From positions 1-23,323 of the forward strand of contig JAFYRQ010000051.1 in NCBI GenBank assembly GCA_017546885.1: a stretch of DNA of 23,323 nucleotides, given 5' to 3'. The position numbers and the translations under genes are program-made. The notes beneath the pieces are model-generated. The model was given only the letters and a program-made list of their open reading frames with translations. It did not search any database and was not told where the DNA came from. The stretch comes from Alphaproteobacteria bacterium (GTDB taxonomy: Bacteria; Pseudomonadota; Alphaproteobacteria; RF32; CAG-239). Below, piece by piece: positions 14,210-22,355 of this stretch; the first letter of the stretch is position 1; every line of letters starts with the position of its first letter.

Positions 14210-16021
14210 ATGACAAAGAAAATCGTAAAAAAAACAAGCAACTCGAATAAGAAAAACAAAAAGAAAATAAGAAAAAATCAAAAAAAATGGTGGTTGAAAC
14301 CGTTATTATGTGCTTTTGCCATAATTTTTTCGGTTATTGTCGCCTATGTTTTCTATTGTTGGATGACATTGCCGGATATTTCAAAAGCGATAGAAAGAAC
14401 GCGCCTTCCGGCAACTACGATTATTACGGAAGACGGAAAAGAAATATCCTCGTACGGAGGGGTGTATTCGGATATAGTTTATGCAGAAGAATTGCCCGAC
14501 CATGTTATTGATGCCATAATTTCTACCGAGGACAGGCGTTTTTATTCTCATTTCGGATTTGATATTGTTTCATTCGGTAGGGCGATGATTGTAAATATTA
14601 TTCATCGTCGATATGTTCAAGGCGGAAGTACAATAACGCAACAAGTCGGTAAAAATCTTTTTTTAACCCCGCAAAAAAACATAAAACGCAAAGTGCAAGA
14701 GCTGTTAATGGCTTTTTGGCTTGAAAGTAAGTTTACAAAAAATCAAATTTTAACTTTATATCTTAATCGAGTATATATGGGAGCAGGGACTTATGGTATA
14801 GAAGCCGCTTCACAAAAGTTTTTTCATAAACCGGCGAGAGATATAAATATGTTGGAGGCGGCAATATTAGCCGGTTTGTTGAAGGCACCTGCGAGATATA
14901 ATCCGATTTCAAGTCAAAAAAGAGCGGTAGAAAGAGCGACGGTTGTTTTGCAAAGTATGGTCGATAACCATAAAATTTCAAAAAAGCAAAAAGAAATTGC
15001 TCTAAAAATGAGCATCGGCAGTGCAAAATATAAATTTGAATATGGAAAATATTTTGCAGATTGGGTTTATAACGAATCAAAAGCATATCTCGGAGAGCAG
15101 GAAAATGATATTAATGTCTATACGACATTAAACGGAAAAATACAAAAAGCCGCCGAAGAAATTTTGAGAAAAACGATTCAAGAAAATAAAGATAAAAATG
15201 TTACAAACGGAGCAATAGTTGTTATTGACAATGATGGTGCAATTCGTGCAATGGTCGGAGGAGTTGATTATAAAAACAGTCAGTTTAACAGGGCTACACA
15301 GGCTTTACGGCAACCGGGGTCTGCTTTCAAAACTTTTGTTTATTTAACGGCGTTGGAAAGCGGTTTTGACCCGGATGATATGATTGAAGATAAGCCGATT
15401 GTTGTCGGAAAATGGAAACCGGAAAATTATAATAAAAAATATCACGGAAAAGTTTCGATGAGTGAAGCATTTAAGCAATCGCTTAATTTGGCGACCATCG
15501 ATTTAAGTGAAAAAATTTCGAAAAAAGAAATTATAAAATTAGCCCATAAAATGGGAATAAGTAGTCCTATCGAAAATAGTGCGGCGATGACTTTGGGCAG
15601 TTCTGAAGTAAAGATTATTGATATGGCAGTTGCATATTCTACCATAGCTAACGGAGGTTTTGCAAATTGGCCATATTCAATCTCAGAGGTTTATACCAAA
15701 GACGGTTACAGAATTTATCAACGTGTAAGTGATGAAAAAAATCGTATAATTGATGAAGACAGTATAGAAAAAATAACGTACATGTTGAGCGAAGTTATTC
15801 AATCCGGTACCGGTAAAAAAGCAAAGCTTCCGTTCTTTGCTGCCGGAAAAACAGGGACATCGCAAGATTATAGAGACGCTTGGTTCGTCGGCTTTTCACG
15901 AGGTTATACGATAGCGGTTTGGTTAGGAAATGATGACAATTCTCCGATGAAAAACGTGGGAGGGGGAAGTTTGCCTGCGGAAATTTGGCATAATTTAATG
16001 TTACAAATTGTAGAACAATAA
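14210..16021 (+). CDS. Bifunctional class A penicillin-binding protein (PBP1A type)
   Basis: 603 residues. It polymerises lipid II (glycosyltransferase GT51) and cross-links peptides (transpeptidase) at the outer face of the inner membrane. Order: a very basic cytoplasmic tail (1-27), one membrane helix (about 31-52), the GT51 domain with catalytic Glu107 in STEDRRFYSHFG, then GGSTITQQVGKNLF and KVQELLMAFWLE. The transpeptidase domain follows, with S371-x-x-K in RQPGSAFKTF, an SLN motif in FKQSLNLA and KTG at 547 in AAGKTGTSQDYRDAWFVGF. All catalytic motifs are intact. At about 600 residues it is shorter than E. coli PBP1A and lacks large accessory domains, like many small alphaproteobacterial class A PBPs. 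It lies 54 bp after tsaB. Confidence 0.94.
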   Translation: MTKKIVKKTSNSNKKNKKKIRKNQKKWWLKPLLCAFAIIFSVIVAYVFYCWMTLPDISKAIERTRLPATTIITEDGKEISSYGGVYSDIVYAEELPDHVIDAIISTEDRRFYSHFGFDIVSFGRAMIVNIIHRRYVQGGSTITQQVGKNLFLTPQKNIKRKVQELLMAFWLESKFTKNQILTLYLNRVYMGAGTYGIEAASQKFFHKPARDINMLEAAILAGLLKAPARYNPISSQKRAVERATVVLQSMVDNHKISKKQKEIALKMSIGSAKYKFEYGKYFADWVYNESKAYLGEQENDINVYTTLNGKIQKAAEEILRKTIQENKDKNVTNGAIVVIDNDGAIRAMVGGVDYKNSQFNRATQALRQPGSAFKTFVYLTALESGFDPDDMIEDKPIVVGKWKPENYNKKYHGKVSMSEAFKQSLNLATIDLSEKISKKEIIKLAHKMGISSPIENSAAMTLGSSEVKIIDMAVAYSTIANGGFANWPYSISEVYTKDGYRIYQRVSDEKNRIIDEDSIEKITYMLSEVIQSGTGKKAKLPFFAAGKTGTSQDYRDAWFVGFSRGYTIAVWLGNDDNSPMKNVGGGSLPAEIWHNLMLQIVEQ

Positions 16022-16101
16022 AAAATTATGCTTTTATTCTTGCAGTAATTATATATAATCTTGTAGCAAAAAAAGAATCGTAATTTTATAAGGAAAAAGA
16101 A

Positions 16102-17637
16102 ATGACACAAAAACCTGTTATGCTGCTTATTTTGGACGGCTGGGGCTATCGCAAAGAAATTACAAAAGATAATGCCATTGAGCAAGGGAATACACCTAAT
16201 TGGCATAAGTATATTGAACAATATCCGCACAATCTTATTCAAACATCAGGGTTAGCCGTAGGTCTTCCTGAAGGACAAATGGGAAATTCGGAAGTAGGAC
16301 ATACAAATCTTGGTGCCGGTCGAGTAGTTATGCAGGATTTACCGAAAATCGATATGGCTATAAAAGATGGCAGTATTGAGCAAAACAAAGTTTTGCAAGA
16401 GCTCATTTCGAACTTGAAAGAATCAGGAAAAGCTTGTCATTTGATGGGTTTGATGTCTCCCGGAGGAGTTCACTCGTCACAAGCTCACATTGTAGCTTTG
16501 GCAAATATTTTGAATAAAAACGGGATTAAAACTTGGGTTCATGCGTTTTTAGACGGAAGAGATACCCCTCCCGAATCTGCTGTTGATTATTTGGCTGACT
16601 TTGAGAAAAGTATTGCCGATATGGAAATGGTTAAAATAGCTACAATATCCGGTCGTTTTTATGCGATGGATAGAGATAAACGTTGGGATCGTGTTGAAAA
16701 AGCATATAACAATATGGTTTTGGCTGATGGTATCAGATACGCAACCTCTGATGAGGCAATAAGAGCATCGTATGCCGAAAAAGTTACCGATGAATTTGTG
16801 TTACCTTGCGTTATCGGTGATTATAACGGCTTTGAAGACGGTGATGCGGTTTTGATGGCAAACTTCCGTGCCGACAGAGCACGCGAAATTTTGTATGTTC
16901 TGGCTGACAAGGATTTTGACGGTTTTGCTCGTAAAAAAGTTTTTGAGTTGTCAATGGCTGTAGGTATGACAGAATATTCCGTTGACCATAATCGTTTTAT
17001 GAAAACTATGTTCCCGCCTGAGGCATTGGTTAATATTTTGGGTGAAGTTATTGCCGAAAACGGTTTGACCCAACTTCGTATTGCCGAAACAGAAAAATAT
17101 GCCCATGTAACATTTTTCTTTAACGGTGGTGAAGAAAAAGAATTTAAGGGTGAATCTCGAATTTTGATTCCAAGTCCGAAAGTGGCAACTTATGATTTGA
17201 AACCGGAAATGTCTGTATATGAAGTTACCGATAAATTGGTTGAAGCAATCAAAACTCAATCGTTTGATGTGATTATTTGTAACTTTGCAAACGGCGATAT
17301 GGTGGGACATACCGGAATTATGGATGCTGCATTGAAAGCCGTTGCTGCGGTTGATGATTGTTTAGGTCGTGTTGTTAATGCAATCAAAGATGTTGACGGA
17401 GTTATTTTGGTTACTGCCGACCACGGAAATGCAGAAAAAATGCTTGATGAAAAAACAGGACAACCTTATACCGCTCATACGGTAGGTGATGTTCAAGCTG
17501 TTTTGATAAATGCTCCTAAAGATATCGTCGGATTAGAACAAGGTCGTTTGGCAGATATTGCTCCGACATTGTTAGACTTGCTTAATATTAAGCAACCGAC
17601 AGAGATGACAGGAAAATCTTTATTGATAAAAGGCTAA
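16102..17637 (+). CDS. gpmI: 2,3-bisphosphoglycerate-independent phosphoglycerate mutase
   Basis: GpmI interconverts 3- and 2-phosphoglycerate in glycolysis and gluconeogenesis, using two Mn ions and a phosphoserine. The 511-residue protein starts PVMLLILDGWGYR with the metal ligand D12. The nucleophile is S63 in GQMGNSEVGHTNLGAGR. The phosphatase-fold metal sites recur in FANGDMVGHTG and VTADHGNAEKM, and DGRDTPP and NFRADRARE are also present. Length is standard. AAGGA lies before ATG, and the gene opens the gpmI - envC-like - ctpA - rppH run; it has an 80-base upstream gap with a TATAAT at 16054-16059 but no convincing -35. Confidence 0.97.
   Translation: MTQKPVMLLILDGWGYRKEITKDNAIEQGNTPNWHKYIEQYPHNLIQTSGLAVGLPEGQMGNSEVGHTNLGAGRVVMQDLPKIDMAIKDGSIEQNKVLQELISNLKESGKACHLMGLMSPGGVHSSQAHIVALANILNKNGIKTWVHAFLDGRDTPPESAVDYLADFEKSIADMEMVKIATISGRFYAMDRDKRWDRVEKAYNNMVLADGIRYATSDEAIRASYAEKVTDEFVLPCVIGDYNGFEDGDAVLMANFRADRAREILYVLADKDFDGFARKKVFELSMAVGMTEYSVDHNRFMKTMFPPEALVNILGEVIAENGLTQLRIAETEKYAHVTFFFNGGEEKEFKGESRILIPSPKVATYDLKPEMSVYEVTDKLVEAIKTQSFDVIICNFANGDMVGHTGIMDAALKAVAAVDDCLGRVVNAIKDVDGVILVTADHGNAEKMLDEKTGQPYTAHTVGDVQAVLINAPKDIVGLEQGRLADIAPTLLDLLNIKQPTEMTGKSLLIKG
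17628..17633 (+). promoter_or_regulatory. Ribosome binding site inside the gpmI end, supporting a TTG start
   Basis: AAAAGG (17628-17633) overlaps the last codons of gpmI and lies seven bases before TTG 17641. It makes the TTG the best start of the EnvC-like gene and implies translational coupling to gpmI. Confidence 0.6.
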
Positions 17638-17640
17638 AAA

Positions 17641-18891
17641 TTGTTGAGACCGGAAAAATATTTCTTATTTATCGTAGCATTAGCATTGTTTTTCACAAGC
17701 AATGTTAGTGCTGCGGTGGTCTCAAAACAAGATTTGGAATATGTACAACAGCAAGTTAGAGAAGAAAGTTCAAAACATAAAAAACTTCAACAGCAAGCGG
17801 ATAAAATAAGTCGTGAGATGAAACAAATAAATAATCTCATGATAAAAAAAGCAAAACAAATTCAAAATGTTGAAGAAAAAACTTCTTTAATGGAAAAAGA
17901 AATTATAAAACTTCAAAAAGATTTGAAAGAAGCGGAAGAAGCATTTTTATCAGAGGATAAAAAACTCATAACAAATTTGTATGCGTTACAAAATCTGGCT
18001 CAGAAACCTACGGAAGCATTGTTTGTTCAACCGTTGACTCCGGTAGAGATTGTTCGTAGTGCAATGCTTTTGCGAGAGACAGTTCCGTTTTTGGCTACCG
18101 AAGCTGCCATCATCAGAAAAGAACTCAACAAAATAAATGATAAAAAGCAAAAAATAGAGAGACAAATTGTTAAGATTTCTCGCAGTAAGAGAGAGTTGGA
18201 AAACGAAAGAGCCAAGATGAAAGACCTTCGTGCCCAAAAATCTGCCATGATGAAAAAGATTAGTAATCAAACAAAAGAAACTCAGAATAAGATTAAACAG
18301 CTGGCGGATCAAGCAAAAGATATTAAAGAACTTCTCGAAAAATTAGAAAAAGAAAGAAAAGCAAGAGCAACTTTAGAAGCGGAACGCAGAGAAAAAGCTC
18401 GTAGAGAAAGAGAAGAGCTGGAAGCATACAGAAAAGAAAGAGACTATTCTTCATCTAAAGATGACTTGATAAAATCACAACCCGAGTTTATAAAAGAAAC
18501 CGGAAAGGCTTTTGCTAAGGCAAAAGGAAAGCTCTCTAAACCGGCGATGGGGGGAATCGTTATTGCCTATGGACAAGAAACATCAAAAGGCGTAACCTCT
18601 AAAGGAATCTCGATAAAAACCCGTTCTCAAGCGCAGGTTGTTTCTCCTTATGACGGTTCGGTTATCTTTGCCGGTCCGTTCAGAGGATACGGAAAACTTA
18701 TTATTATTGAACATGGTGAAGGGTATATGTCTTTGTTAGCCGGTATGAACGAAATCGAGTGTGAAGTCGGTCAAATGTTGTTGGCAGGAGAACCTGTAGG
18801 ACAAATGCCGGATGATAATAACAGTAATTTGTATATGGAATTGCGTAAAGATAATAAGCCGATTGACCCGGAAGCATGGATTGCAAAATAA
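17641..18891 (+). CDS. EnvC-like murein hydrolase activator (coiled coil plus degenerate LytM/M23 domain)
   Basis: 416 residues. The signal peptide is about 1-24 (FLFIVALALFFTSNVSAA). A long coiled coil fills about 28-290, rich in Lys, Glu and Gln. A LytM-like domain then runs from about 300 to the end (KPAMGGIVIAYGQ ... VSPYDGSVIFAGPFRGYGKLIIIEHGEGYMSLLAG ... LYMELRKDNKPIDPEAW). The zinc ligands of active M23 peptidases are missing: the H-x3-D region reads TSKGISIKT, and the H-x-H position reads YMSLLAG. That is the EnvC/activator pattern, so it probably stimulates periplasmic amidases during division rather than cutting peptidoglycan. It starts with TTG three bases after gpmI. ctpA follows 25 bp later. 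The amidase partner is not in the window. Confidence 0.87.
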   Translation: MLRPEKYFLFIVALALFFTSNVSAAVVSKQDLEYVQQQVREESSKHKKLQQQADKISREMKQINNLMIKKAKQIQNVEEKTSLMEKEIIKLQKDLKEAEEAFLSEDKKLITNLYALQNLAQKPTEALFVQPLTPVEIVRSAMLLRETVPFLATEAAIIRKELNKINDKKQKIERQIVKISRSKRELENERAKMKDLRAQKSAMMKKISNQTKETQNKIKQLADQAKDIKELLEKLEKERKARATLEAERREKARREREELEAYRKERDYSSSKDDLIKSQPEFIKETGKAFAKAKGKLSKPAMGGIVIAYGQETSKGVTSKGISIKTRSQAQVVSPYDGSVIFAGPFRGYGKLIIIEHGEGYMSLLAGMNEIECEVGQMLLAGEPVGQMPDDNNSNLYMELRKDNKPIDPEAWIAK

Positions 18892-18916
18892 CAGATAAAA
18901 AACAGGAATAAATGAT

Positions 18917-20212
18917 ATGTGGAAAAAACTGACAATTTTTACTTTTATAATTAACTTTTCTTTGTTAGCGGCCGGATGTGTTGTTGCTGCAGATAAAAAT
19001 AAAGAAAAAGAAGAAACTTTTGATACATACGAAATGCTCAATTTATTCGGGGAAGTAATGGAAAGAGCAAAGTTGACTTATGTAGAGGAAGTGAGCGACC
19101 AAAAATTAATTGAGTCGGCAATCAATGGTATGTTGTCATCTTTGGACCCGCATTCAAGTTTTTTAGATGCTAAAAGTTTCAAATATTTAAATGAACAAAC
19201 TCAAGGTAAATTCGGTGGCTTAGGTATTGAAGTAACAATGGAAAACGGTGTTGTTAAGGTTGTTTCGCCTATTGATGATACACCGGCATTCAGAGCAGGA
19301 TTAAAACCCGGTGATTACATTATATCTTTGGACGGAACTCCCGTTATCGGAATGACTCTCAATGAGGCTGTTGAAAAAATGCGCGGTAAAGTCGGTACTA
19401 AAATAAAATTGACTATTCGCAGAGCTAATGAGAAAAATTTTGATGTTACTTTGAAAAGGGAAGAAATTAAGATTCAATCGGTTAAAAGCGATATAAAAGC
19501 GGAAGATATTGCATATATCAGAATTTCTTCTTTCAGTGAAGAAGGTGATAAAAATATTAAAGATGAACTTGCAAAAATGCAAAAGAAAACCAAAGACGGA
19601 ATCAAAGGTTTGATTATTGATGTTCGTAATAACCCCGGCGGTTTGCTTGATCAAGCGGTTGCAATTTCTGATTTGTTTTTAGATAAGGGGGAAATTGTTT
19701 CTACTCGTTCACGTCAAGAAGAAGATACATTAAAATATAGTGCGACAGAAGGGGATATAGCTAAAGGTATGCCTATTGTTGTTATGATAAATGACGGTTC
19801 GGCTTCTGCTTCCGAAATTTTGGCAGGTGCATTACAAGACCACAAAAGAGCAGTTGTTTTGGGAGAAAAATCTTTTGGTAAAGGCTCTGTTCAAAGTGTT
19901 ATTCCTTTCGGAAAATACGGAGCTATTCGCTTGACAACGGCACGTTATTACACTCCTTCCGGCCGTTCTATTCAAGCAAAAGGAATTGAGCCCGATATTG
20001 TAGTTAAACCTGCAAAAGTTGAAGAATATGAAGCCGGTATAACTATCAGTGAAGCAGAGCTCAAAAATGCTTTGAAAAATGATAATGCCGATAACGGTAA
20101 GAAAAAACAGGAAGAAGCAAAAGAAGATGAAGAACTTAAAAAAGATTATCAGCTTTTGCGTGCCGTTGATACAGTGAAGGCGCTCATAATTTATAGCAAA
20201 AATAAGGAGTAA
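18917..20212 (+). CDS. ctpA: CtpA, S41 carboxy-terminal processing protease
   Basis: A periplasmic serine protease of 431 residues that trims C-termini of envelope proteins. It has an N-terminal export signal (WKKLTIFTFIINFSLLAAGC). The LLAAGC could be a lipobox, making it a lipoprotein, but ordinary cleavage near VVAAD is also possible. A PDZ domain follows (GLGIEVTMENGVVKVVSPIDDTPA, split by GLKPGDYIISLDGTPV), then the S41 core. The catalytic pair is S297 in NDGSASASE and K322 in SFGKGSVQ, 25 apart as in E. coli Tsp. The C-terminus (from about 390) is a Lys/Glu linker. AGGA lies before ATG. Pairing with an EnvC-like gene and rppH is a common alphaproteobacterial order. Confidence 0.95.
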   Translation: MWKKLTIFTFIINFSLLAAGCVVAADKNKEKEETFDTYEMLNLFGEVMERAKLTYVEEVSDQKLIESAINGMLSSLDPHSSFLDAKSFKYLNEQTQGKFGGLGIEVTMENGVVKVVSPIDDTPAFRAGLKPGDYIISLDGTPVIGMTLNEAVEKMRGKVGTKIKLTIRRANEKNFDVTLKREEIKIQSVKSDIKAEDIAYIRISSFSEEGDKNIKDELAKMQKKTKDGIKGLIIDVRNNPGGLLDQAVAISDLFLDKGEIVSTRSRQEEDTLKYSATEGDIAKGMPIVVMINDGSASASEILAGALQDHKRAVVLGEKSFGKGSVQSVIPFGKYGAIRLTTARYYTPSGRSIQAKGIEPDIVVKPAKVEEYEAGITISEAELKNALKNDNADNGKKKQEEAKEDEELKKDYQLLRAVDTVKALIIYSKNKE

Positions 20213-20213
20213 A

Positions 20214-20660
20214 ATGAACAATATGTATCGCAAATGTGTGGGAATTGTGCTTTGTAATCAAGATAACAAAGTGCTTTGGTGTGAAAGAAAAGATGCTCCG
20301 GGGCAGTGGCAATTTCCACAGGGCGGTATAGATGCCGGCGAATCGGTTCTTGATGCAGCAAAAAGGGAGTTGGAAGAAGAAACATCTGTTGTTTCGGTCG
20401 AAAAAATAGCTACCATTGATGAGCCGATTTTATACGATTTTCCTGCTCATATAGCAAAAAGACTTAATAAACGTGGTCAAGCGATGAATTGGGTGTTATA
20501 TCGTTTTACCGGTAATGATTCAGAGATTAATTTACAAACAAAAATCCCGGAATTTATAAATTGGAAGTGGGTTGGTATTGACGAAACACCTAAAAATATT
20601 GTAGATTTTAAGCAAGAGGTTTATCAAAAGATGGTAAATCAATTTAAAACTTATCTTTGA
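20214..20660 (+). CDS. rppH: RppH, RNA 5'-pyrophosphohydrolase (Nudix)
   Basis: RppH removes pyrophosphate from the 5' end of triphosphorylated mRNA, which exposes it to RNase E. The 148-residue protein has YRKCVGIVL at the start, GQWQFPQGGIDAGES, and a Nudix box REL-E-EE-TSV. The catalytic RExxEE residues are kept, but the usual Gly after EE-x is Ser (ETSV). The substitution is at a structural rather than metal-binding position. Length is somewhat below the ~160-175 of most relatives. A near-perfect AAGGAGT, overlapping the ctpA stop, lies four bases before ATG, so expression is coupled to ctpA. Ap4A hydrolase is the alternative name in older annotations. Confidence 0.92.
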   Translation: MNNMYRKCVGIVLCNQDNKVLWCERKDAPGQWQFPQGGIDAGESVLDAAKRELEEETSVVSVEKIATIDEPILYDFPAHIAKRLNKRGQAMNWVLYRFTGNDSEINLQTKIPEFINWKWVGIDETPKNIVDFKQEVYQKMVNQFKTYL

Positions 20661-20673
20661 GAGGCGGATAAGA

Positions 20674-21420
20674 ATGAACGAAGATAATATACAAAACCTT
20701 ATAAACCAAGCTTTAAGTTGTACCGTAAGCAGCAAAGTTGAACTTGATGATGACCAACTTGATGCTTTGCAAAATTTGAACGAATGGTGTGTTAATGCCG
20801 CTTTGCAAACTCCGGAAGTTGCAAAAAAACCGTTGAAGGTTGTTTATAAAAGTAACGAAGAGTTCAAAACAGCATTGGTTGCGTTTTGTTTGTGCTATGC
20901 TCTTACCAATCCTCGTCGTAAGCTAAGAGAAAATAAAGAGTTTTTCGAAAAAAATATTACCACATATCATTTGCCGAATAATATAAAAGAGATAGACTTC
21001 GGTAACATAGATCCTGATACGGTGATAAATGCCATTAATTGGGATATTGTTGAAGACTGGAAATTATATCGCGATACGGAGTGTGGAGGTATTAAGGCTC
21101 TGGTTGATGAAAAAACTCGCTTGGCAGGACTTGATACATATCAAAGAGGCGGAGACCCTCTGTATGAGTTTGCTCGTTTCCACCGTAAATTTACCGAAAA
21201 AGAAAATAAAGTTGCCGAACAGGGACGAATCGAAGCTCAAAATGCGTTTAGAAATGCGGTTATGCAATCTGTTGCTTCGGAAGTTGCCAAGCAACAACTT
21301 CTTGAAGGACGTAATCCCATGGATATTATAAACTCATTGTTGAGCCAAGAGGACACTTTGCAAATAGGTTCTTCTAATCGTTCAACAACTCCGCAGATTA
21401 CTCACCGAAGAAAAAAATAG
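20674..21420 (+). CDS. Conserved-looking protein of unknown function, last gene of the gpmI-ctpA-rppH run
   Basis: 248 residues that I do not recognise. It has no signal peptide. It is predicted mostly helical, with an Asn/Gln-rich N-terminus, a hydrophobic helix at about 68-84 (FKTALVAFCLCYALTN) that is too polar at its ends to be a sure membrane segment, and a Gln/Ala/Glu helix near 185-225. A Ser/Thr/Arg tail ends ...HRRKK. GAGG lies nine bases before ATG, 13 bp after rppH, so it is cotranscribed with rppH. The codon phase is clean and base use matches its neighbours. Its stop touches the stop of the septoil-knot gene on the other strand. A cytoplasmic partner protein is the most I would infer. 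Confidence 0.7.
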   Translation: MNEDNIQNLINQALSCTVSSKVELDDDQLDALQNLNEWCVNAALQTPEVAKKPLKVVYKSNEEFKTALVAFCLCYALTNPRRKLRENKEFFEKNITTYHLPNNIKEIDFGNIDPDTVINAINWDIVEDWKLYRDTECGGIKALVDEKTRLAGLDTYQRGGDPLYEFARFHRKFTEKENKVAEQGRIEAQNAFRNAVMQSVASEVAKQQLLEGRNPMDIINSLLSQEDTLQIGSSNRSTTPQITHRRKK

Positions 21421-21729
21421 TTACAGTCCTTCAAAGTGTTCAACGAATTTGATACTGAAATCTTCAAAGTTATTTACAAATTTAACTTTGAAGTCTTCGA
21501 AGTTGTTCACAAATTGCCATTGTCCGCATTGATTAGGAAAATTATTTACGGATTTTACTTTTAAATCTTCAAAGTTATTGACGATTTTTACCTTAAAATC
21601 CTCAAAGTTTTCAACAACTTTTACCTTGCCGTAAAGAGGAACACCTTGGTACGTGCAACTTGAACTCACTTGTCCGAAAGCATTGTTTGAGAATAGGATA
21701 AAACATAAGGCAAACATAATTTTTTTCAT
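21421..21729 (-). CDS. Secreted six-repeat protein of the 7(1) septoil-knot (Septknot, formerly DUF6150) type
   Basis: 102 residues. The signal peptide is about 1-19 (MFALCFILFSNNAFG). The rest is six copies of a short unit built on K-(V/I)-K-x-V-x-N-F-E-D-F: the unit Phe falls at 42, 53, 64, 77, 88 and 99, spaced 11, 11, 13, 11, 11. The centre carries PNQCGQW (65-71), dividing two sets of three. C25 and C68 are the only cysteines of the mature protein and could form a disulfide. This pattern (GKVKVVxxF, CGxWQFV, repeated F-x-D-F-K) is what I know of the septoil-knot family, whose fold is a deeply tangled 7(1) knot. Function is unknown. AGGGA lies seven bases before ATG; the start overlaps the previous stop as ATGA. 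The gene is last in its operon. Confidence 0.82.
   Translation of the reverse strand: MKKIMFALCFILFSNNAFGQVSSSCTYQGVPLYGKVKVVENFEDFKVKIVNNFEDLKVKSVNNFPNQCGQWQFVNNFEDFKVKFVNNFEDFSIKFVEHFEGL
21424..21618 (-). repeat. Six internal repeats of the septoil-knot protein
   Basis: These bases encode residues 38-102, six units of 11 residues (one expanded to 13). At DNA level the units are about 33 bases long but have diverged at synonymous positions (for example AACTTTGAAGATTTA against AACTTCGAAGACTTC), so the repeat is old and kept for its protein sequence rather than freshly duplicated. Confidence 0.85.
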
Positions 21730-22181
21730 GACTTTTTCCCTGATTGTTCTTTTGTTTCTTTAGAGGTTGTTTTTTCGTTTTTAATTTCTTTAGGCGGAGA
21801 TTTTGTATCAATTTCAAATAATTTGCTGATTTTTTCCCATAAAGTCAGTTTTTTCTCGCATGATTTTGTGTTTTTATTCCAATATCCGCCGGAATCTTCA
21901 CATTTACGAACTTCTTTTTGCGTATGTTCATAATACATATATGCTCCGCCTCCGATTATGGCTAAAACAAAAATAAGAATAATAAGGTATTTTGCAATAA
22001 ACCAAAAAATCCATAAGGCAATAACGGCATACATCGAAATTTTATTACCGATTGACGGAGAAAAAACATAAGCTTGCAAACCAAAGTAAATAAGAGCTAA
22101 AAAGAAAAAAGTATTTATCGGTGAAAATAAACATTTTTTCAATATCTTAATAAACCAATTTCCTTTTTTTTCTTCACTCAT
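21726..22181 (-). CDS. Small membrane protein with a two-Cys GG motif, coupled to the septoil-knot gene
   Basis: 151 residues, not recognised. Two hydrophobic regions are visible: about 20-40 (NTFFFLALIYFGLQAYVF) and a long one at about 47-83 (MYAVIALWIFWFIAKYLIIL onward to GGGAYMYY), probably two to three helices. After them comes KCEDSGGYWNKNTKSCEKK, a C-x3-GG-x-W-x6-C type mini-motif seen in small secreted or lipid-anchored proteins, then a Lys/Glu/Ser-rich tail (about 125-151). I chose ATG 22181 (MSEEKK) because AGAGA precedes it; the frame could extend to TTG 22214. The stop overlaps the ATG of the septoil-knot gene by ATGA, so the two are translated as a pair. A possible promoter is TTGTTT-17-TAAACT on the minus strand. 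Confidence 0.72.
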   Translation of the reverse strand: MSEEKKGNWFIKILKKCLFSPINTFFFLALIYFGLQAYVFSPSIGNKISMYAVIALWIFWFIAKYLIILIFVLAIIGGGAYMYYEHTQKEVRKCEDSGGYWNKNTKSCEKKLTLWEKISKLFEIDTKSPPKEIKNEKTTSKETKEQSGKKS

Positions 22182-22230
22182 TTTTATCTCTTTCGGTATA
22201 ATCAATTCGGTCAAAGTTTAGAATATTTTA

Positions 22231-22242
22231 TGTTTATAAACA
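22231..22242. repeat. 12-bp perfect palindrome in the gap before dnaB
   Basis: TGTTTATAAACA is fully self-complementary. It lies in the 174-base gap between the minus-strand membrane gene and dnaB, overlapping the possible -35 to -10 spacer of the membrane gene. It might be an operator, but palindromes of this size also arise by chance in AT-rich DNA. Confidence 0.3.
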
Positions 22243-22355
22243 AGAATAATTTTTATACACATAATACACAACCGCATCATGAATATTTTTGAATTATTTT
22301 TTTTATTTGTTAGAAAGAGAACAATGAGGAAAAATTTTTAAGAGGTCTTTAAAAT

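Noticed and set aside
22182..22214. TTG start extending the membrane protein by 11 residues
   Set aside because: The ATG at 22181 has an AGAGA site at good distance; the TTG has none.
22279..22341. 20-codon open frame (ATG to TAA) just before the dnaB ribosome site, a possible leader peptide
   Set aside because: No ribosome site, no run of a single regulatory amino acid, and no attenuator hairpin follows.
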